Below are positions 4,816 to 6,782 of a DNA stretch of 6,782 nucleotides, piece by piece. The translations under genes and the position numbers were made by a program. How positions within the stretch are numbered: the first letter of the stretch is position 1; each line of letters begins with the position of its first letter. Source of the stretch: AG25 sp035604455 (lineage in GTDB: Bacteria > Gemmatimonadota > Gemmatimonadetes > Gemmatimonadales > GWC2-71-9); assembly GCA_035604455.1 (NCBI GenBank), contig DATNIM010000096.1:1-6782 (forward strand), in the 5' to 3' direction. The notes beneath the pieces are model-generated. The model saw nothing but the letters and a program-made list of their open reading frames with translations. It was not told the origin of the DNA and made no database searches.

Positions 4816-4860
4816 CACCCGGGTGGGGACGATTACGAGTGTATCATCCTACCCACCCGG
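4816..4860 (-). promoter_or_regulatory. Inverted repeat around an extended -10 box (putative operator/promoter)
   Basis: CCGGGTGGG at 4819-4827 is the exact reverse complement of CCCACCCGG at 4852-4860. The 24-base spacer is the most AT-rich stretch nearby. The left arm sits in the 10-bp palindrome CACCCGGGTG (4816-4825). On the minus strand the spacer reads TGATACACT (4846 down to 4838), a TGn-TACACT extended -10 box, about 112 bases upstream of the membrane-protein/phosphatase genes. No good -35 is seen. The arrangement suggests a repressor site straddling a promoter. It could instead be a weak hairpin ending the 4969-5463 transcript. Confidence 0.45.
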
Positions 4861-4968
4861 CGGCGACCAGTAGGCCAGCTCGCCGCGCTCCTCCCCGACA
4901 CGTAGTTCTCCGAGCGGCATCTCGACGACAATGGCTTCACGCGAGGGGGCAATGGTTCGTGCGTACGC

Positions 4969-5463
4969 CTAGGCCGCTTCGCGTCCCGCGAAGACCGTCC
5001 TGGTTGCGAGCGAGTGGGTGCCCGGGGCGCCGTCGGGACTGGAGTCGTCCCTGCAGATGACCACGTGCGGGGAATACGAGTAGCGCTGCTGATTGGAGAG
5101 CGGGTAAGCAGTCACCGAGACTTCGACGTGGCCGCCGTCGGTGAGGTGGTTTCGCCCGAGCTTCTCGATGCAGCGGGCGGCGAGCCGAGAGCGGAGGTCG
5201 TACTCCATCTGGCACACTCGTTCTCGGCCAAACTGCCGCTCCATGCGCTGGCTGTAATGATCCTCGATCGCGCGGTGCACGGTGCTCTCCGTCAGCGAGG
5301 CAGCGGCGTGGTGCATGTCCTCGACCGAGTGCGGGTACCGACCGTCGCGATAGTCGTTCGTGATCCAGTCGCCCACCCGCTCGATCTCCTGCCGCGTGAC
5401 CGGGAAATCGTCGGGCACCTCGACCTCGACGGGGACCGTGAAGCGGACGATGAGCGTCTTCAT
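4969..5463 (-). CDS. Hypothetical protein (164 aa)
   Basis: A 164-residue soluble protein of unknown family. The N-terminus is a strong beta hairpin (TLIVRFTVPVEVEVPDDFP), followed by helical, charged stretches with many His and Arg (VEDMHHAAASL, HRAIEDHYSQRMERQFGRERV), then another strand-rich part (HVEVSVTAYP, SYSPHVVICRDD). The repeated His residues do not form a metal pattern I recognise. The ATG at 5463 overlaps the TGA of the zinc-ribbon gene upstream (ATGA), with GAGGT five bases before it, so the two are co-translated and may work together. The stop is an amber TAG. The same frame stays open for a further 39 codons beyond it, to a second TAG at 4849-4851. No signal peptide or membrane segment is seen. 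Confidence 0.75.
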   Translation of the reverse strand: MKTLIVRFTVPVEVEVPDDFPVTRQEIERVGDWITNDYRDGRYPHSVEDMHHAAASLTESTVHRAIEDHYSQRMERQFGRERVCQMEYDLRSRLAARCIEKLGRNHLTDGGHVEVSVTAYPLSNQQRYSYSPHVVICRDDSSPDGAPGTHSLATRTVFAGREAA

Positions 5464-5702
5464 GCGGACCTCGCGTATCGCTGGAGCGTCGGCTCGAACC
5501 GGCCGAGCAGGGTGCGGGCGGGCGTTGTGGTCGTTCGGCCGCACCACGGACAGGTCCCGACGCGCGCGAGCTGCTCAGCGGACGCGCGGTTGAGGAAGTT
5601 GTCCCAGCCGCGCGCCGTCCGGTTGAGGAACGGACCTAGCACGGTCTCCGTTTGCTTGCGGCAGCACGGGCAACGGTTGCTCCCCCATTCGTATTCGCTC
5701 AT
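5460..5702 (-). CDS. Four-Cys zinc-ribbon protein (80 aa)
   Basis: An 80-residue protein with two Cys-x2-Cys knuckles: CPCC at C11/C14 (C13 additional) and CPWCG at C51/C54, about 37 residues apart. This is the arrangement of a zinc ribbon, which usually mediates nucleic-acid or protein binding. Between them is a helical region containing a repeated FLNR (residues 25-28 and 36-39). The C-terminus is basic (GRFEPTLQRYARSA). No enzymatic motif is present. The ATG at 5702 follows a weak TGGGGC. The TGA overlaps the ATG of the 164-residue protein, so this is the first gene of a coupled pair. It could be a small regulatory or assembly factor; the function is not known. Confidence 0.75.
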   Translation of the reverse strand: MSEYEWGSNRCPCCRKQTETVLGPFLNRTARGWDNFLNRASAEQLARVGTCPWCGRTTTTPARTLLGRFEPTLQRYARSA

Positions 5703-5923
5703 GCCCCAGCTTATCGCAAGAGCGCGGCCACTCTCGGCGACCCTGCCGATCCACGTGAAGTCAAGCGGTTGCGCGCGGTCAGGGAGAAGAAATCTTCCGA
5801 GATCAGAACGGATCTTACGAATGGACCCCGAACTGTACGTGCGACATGAGTGCTACTCTATCAGAAGTGAAGCGCTACCGCGCCCCCGCAAAGTGTCTGG
5901 GGACCAGGGAAGGATGATCCCAG
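5703..5923. other. Divergent intergenic stretch before the HNH gene
   Basis: These 221 bases hold no convincing gene. From about 5785 the composition turns visibly less GC-rich. On the plus strand TGCTACTCT (5851-5859) is a possible extended -10 about 65 bases before the HNH start, without a clear -35. AGATC at 5799-5803 is complementary to GATCT at 5810-5814 (small hairpin, no T-run). On the minus strand a TTGACT (5764 down to 5759) lies upstream of the zinc-ribbon gene but has no -10 at normal spacing. Confidence 0.4.
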
Positions 5924-5926
5924 ATG
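5896..5926 (+). promoter_or_regulatory. Hairpin that may enclose the HNH ribosome site
   Basis: TCTGGG (5896-5901) is complementary to CCCAGA (5919-5924), whose last base is the A of the HNH start codon. The ribosome site AGGGAAGGA (5906-5913... ) lies in the loop and a G-U pair can extend the stem by one. Such structures limit translation of some phage homing endonucleases (known for T4 I-TevI). A six-pair stem with a 17-base loop is modest, so this is only a candidate. Confidence 0.35.
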
Positions 5927-6589
5927 GCTGCAGGTTACACCGCAAAGCCACTACCGCAACGAGCATGCAAAGGATGCGGAAAAATCAGAACGGGATCCAG
6001 GTCCGATGCTGTCCCCGCGGCTCTGTGTCGCAGTTGTGGAAACAAAGCGTCCGGTGCAAAGCGCACACGATCGCTCGCTGATCGGTTCTGGGAGAAGGTC
6101 AACAAAGATGGGCCCGTACCGCCACACCGACCTGAACTTGGCCCGTGCTGGCTTTGGACAGCCTCTGTCGATGTTTCGGGCTACGGTCAGCTTGAAGTAC
6201 AAGAACTCGGGATGCCGACGCACGCTTCCAGAGTTGCCTTCTTCTTGGCTGAGGGTCGGTGGCCAGAACCGCAAGCGTTACATCATTGTGACAACCCGCC
6301 GTGCGTCAAGGCGGTCGCTGATGAGTTAGGCCCAGCTCATATTTTCGAGGGCACCCAAGCGTGCAATGTGGCTGATATGCATGCCAAGGGACGCGGTTTT
6401 GTTCCTACAAGTCCTAATACAGGCAAGACCCACTGCAAGCACGGGCACGAGTTCACTGAGACCAACACCCGAATGCACGGTGGACGACGCGAGTGTATCG
6501 CGTGCATTCGCGATGGCGACAACCGCCGCTATCGGCTCAAGAAGGAAACCAGAGCATTGGTATTCGTCCTCGTCGATCCCGAGAGATGA
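5924..6589 (+). CDS. HNH homing-type endonuclease
   Basis: A 221-residue HNH (HNH_3-like) nuclease. Residues 15-38 form an N-terminal zinc knuckle (C15-x2-C18, C35-x2-C38). Then LADRFWEKVN (51-60), CWLWTASVDVSGYGQL (75-90), SRVAFFLAEGRWP (102-114), and the active centre HHCDNPPCVK (120-129) with HIFEGTQACNVADMHAKGR (139-157): His121, Asn148 and His153 are the likely catalytic/metal residues. A second zinc site follows: C171, H175, C191 and C194. The family nicks or cuts DNA, usually at an unoccupied target site to spread its own gene. The ATG at 5924 has GGGAAGGA upstream. The usual 'CVNPxHLF' is expanded to CVKAVADELGPAHIF. The last 13 residues (TRALVFVLVDPER) look like an unrelated extension. 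Lower GC than its neighbours and its lone plus orientation suggest insertion. Confidence 0.92.
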   Translation: MAAGYTAKPLPQRACKGCGKIRTGSRSDAVPAALCRSCGNKASGAKRTRSLADRFWEKVNKDGPVPPHRPELGPCWLWTASVDVSGYGQLEVQELGMPTHASRVAFFLAEGRWPEPQALHHCDNPPCVKAVADELGPAHIFEGTQACNVADMHAKGRGFVPTSPNTGKTHCKHGHEFTETNTRMHGGRRECIACIRDGDNRRYRLKKETRALVFVLVDPER

Positions 6590-6782
6590 TGTCCAGATCG
6601 ACTGTTGCTCCTTGACCCCATGCCGGTTTGAAGTTTGTCGGCAGCAACTGGAAGATCGAGTAGCCGATCCCGACGAGGTCCGGATTGTCCGAGGCCCCGG
6701 AGTGGTAGAGGTGGATGTTGGGGCGCGCCGCGAGCTGCGCGCCGCTGAGCGGCTGCGGGCTGGCGACGTACAGGATCGGCGG
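6537..6782 (-). CDS. C-terminal end of an unidentified protein (partial)
   Basis: The minus strand is open from the right edge to a TGA at 6537-6539, giving 81 residues in frame with the edge. The first part (ILYVASPQPLSGAQLAARP, then NIHLYHSGASDNPDLVGIG and YSIFQLLP) has the strong GC third-position bias of the window's real genes. After about 6640 the codons become AT-richer (ACA AAC TTC AAA) and the end (RDRRGRIPMLWFPS) is antisense to the HNH gene over 53 bases. Either the two genes overlap tail to tail, or insertion of the HNH element replaced the original C-terminus. The protein has no motif I recognise; a phage structural or enzymatic protein is possible. The start lies beyond the window. 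Confidence 0.6.
   Translation of the reverse strand, partial: PPILYVASPQPLSGAQLAARPNIHLYHSGASDNPDLVGIGYSIFQLLPTNFKPAWGQGATVDLDIISRDRRGRIPMLWFPS

Noticed and set aside
3027..5788. 12-base match GGTCAGGGAGAA at about 3027 and 5777
   Set aside because: Single pair, one inside a gene on the opposite strand and one intergenic, with no flanking similarity or structure; chance in GC-rich DNA is adequate.
5014..6081. Plus-strand 355-codon frame
   Set aside because: It spans two coupled minus-strand genes, an intergenic region and the start of the HNH gene in another frame; no domain is visible.
1..6782. tRNA genes, CRISPR arrays, insertion-sequence ends
   Set aside because: No cloverleaf with a TTC-loop consensus, no regularly spaced repeats, and no transposase or matching terminal repeats were seen by eye. 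A tRNA or RNA-family scan would settle this.

Overview
The window looks like a piece of a tailed-phage genome or a prophage-like accessory region from a high-GC bacterium. This rests on architecture and families: many short tightly packed genes, overlapping start/stop codons, a small helix-turn-helix protein, a phage-type CX5R phosphatase, small membrane and zinc-ribbon proteins, and an HNH homing-type endonuclease. No terminase, capsid, tail, integrase or replication gene is visible, so phage origin is inferred. The Cys-rich lipoprotein repeat and the KRxRAGCLMCKP mini-protein are types I associate with environmental Proteobacteria and related soil lineages, so the host is probably one of these; the species cannot be named.

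Layout. (1) 1-60 is a perfect 20-bp inverted repeat at the extreme left edge. (2) 103-1205 holds four short plus-strand genes: an HTH protein and three small proteins of unknown function. A 14-bp sequence with a palindromic core recurs just before the ribosome binding sites of the last two. (3) 1228-3320 is a minus-strand pair joined by an ATGA overlap: a multi-pass membrane protein with a signal sequence, then a sedolisin-type (S53) serine-carboxyl peptidase that lacks the usual propeptide and carries a Pro-rich linker and C-terminal domain. (4) 3413-3887, divergent from that pair, encodes a secreted or lipid-anchored protein with two identical-spacing Cys repeats and a 48-residue basic protein. 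A zinc-ribbon reading frame of doubtful extent follows from 3896. (5) 4032-4725 is a minus-strand group chained by two GTGA overlaps: a small membrane protein, a CX5R protein phosphatase and a candidate 19-residue hydrophobic peptide. An inverted repeat surrounding an extended -10 box lies upstream (4816-4860). (6) 4969-5702 is another minus-strand ATGA-coupled pair: a four-Cys zinc-ribbon protein and a 164-residue unknown protein. (7) 5924-6589 is an HNH endonuclease on the plus strand, in a less GC-rich block that looks inserted. (8) 6537-6782 is the C-terminal end of a minus-strand gene running off the right edge and overlapping the HNH gene tail to tail.

How the genes may work together. 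The protease and its membrane partner are almost certainly co-translated. With the divergent Cys-rich lipoprotein they form an envelope-directed module, which is the most unusual part of the window. The phosphatase sits between two hydrophobic proteins and may act near the membrane. The HNH gene is probably an independent mobile element. I found no tRNA, rRNA, CRISPR array, insertion sequence or convincing intrinsic terminator.
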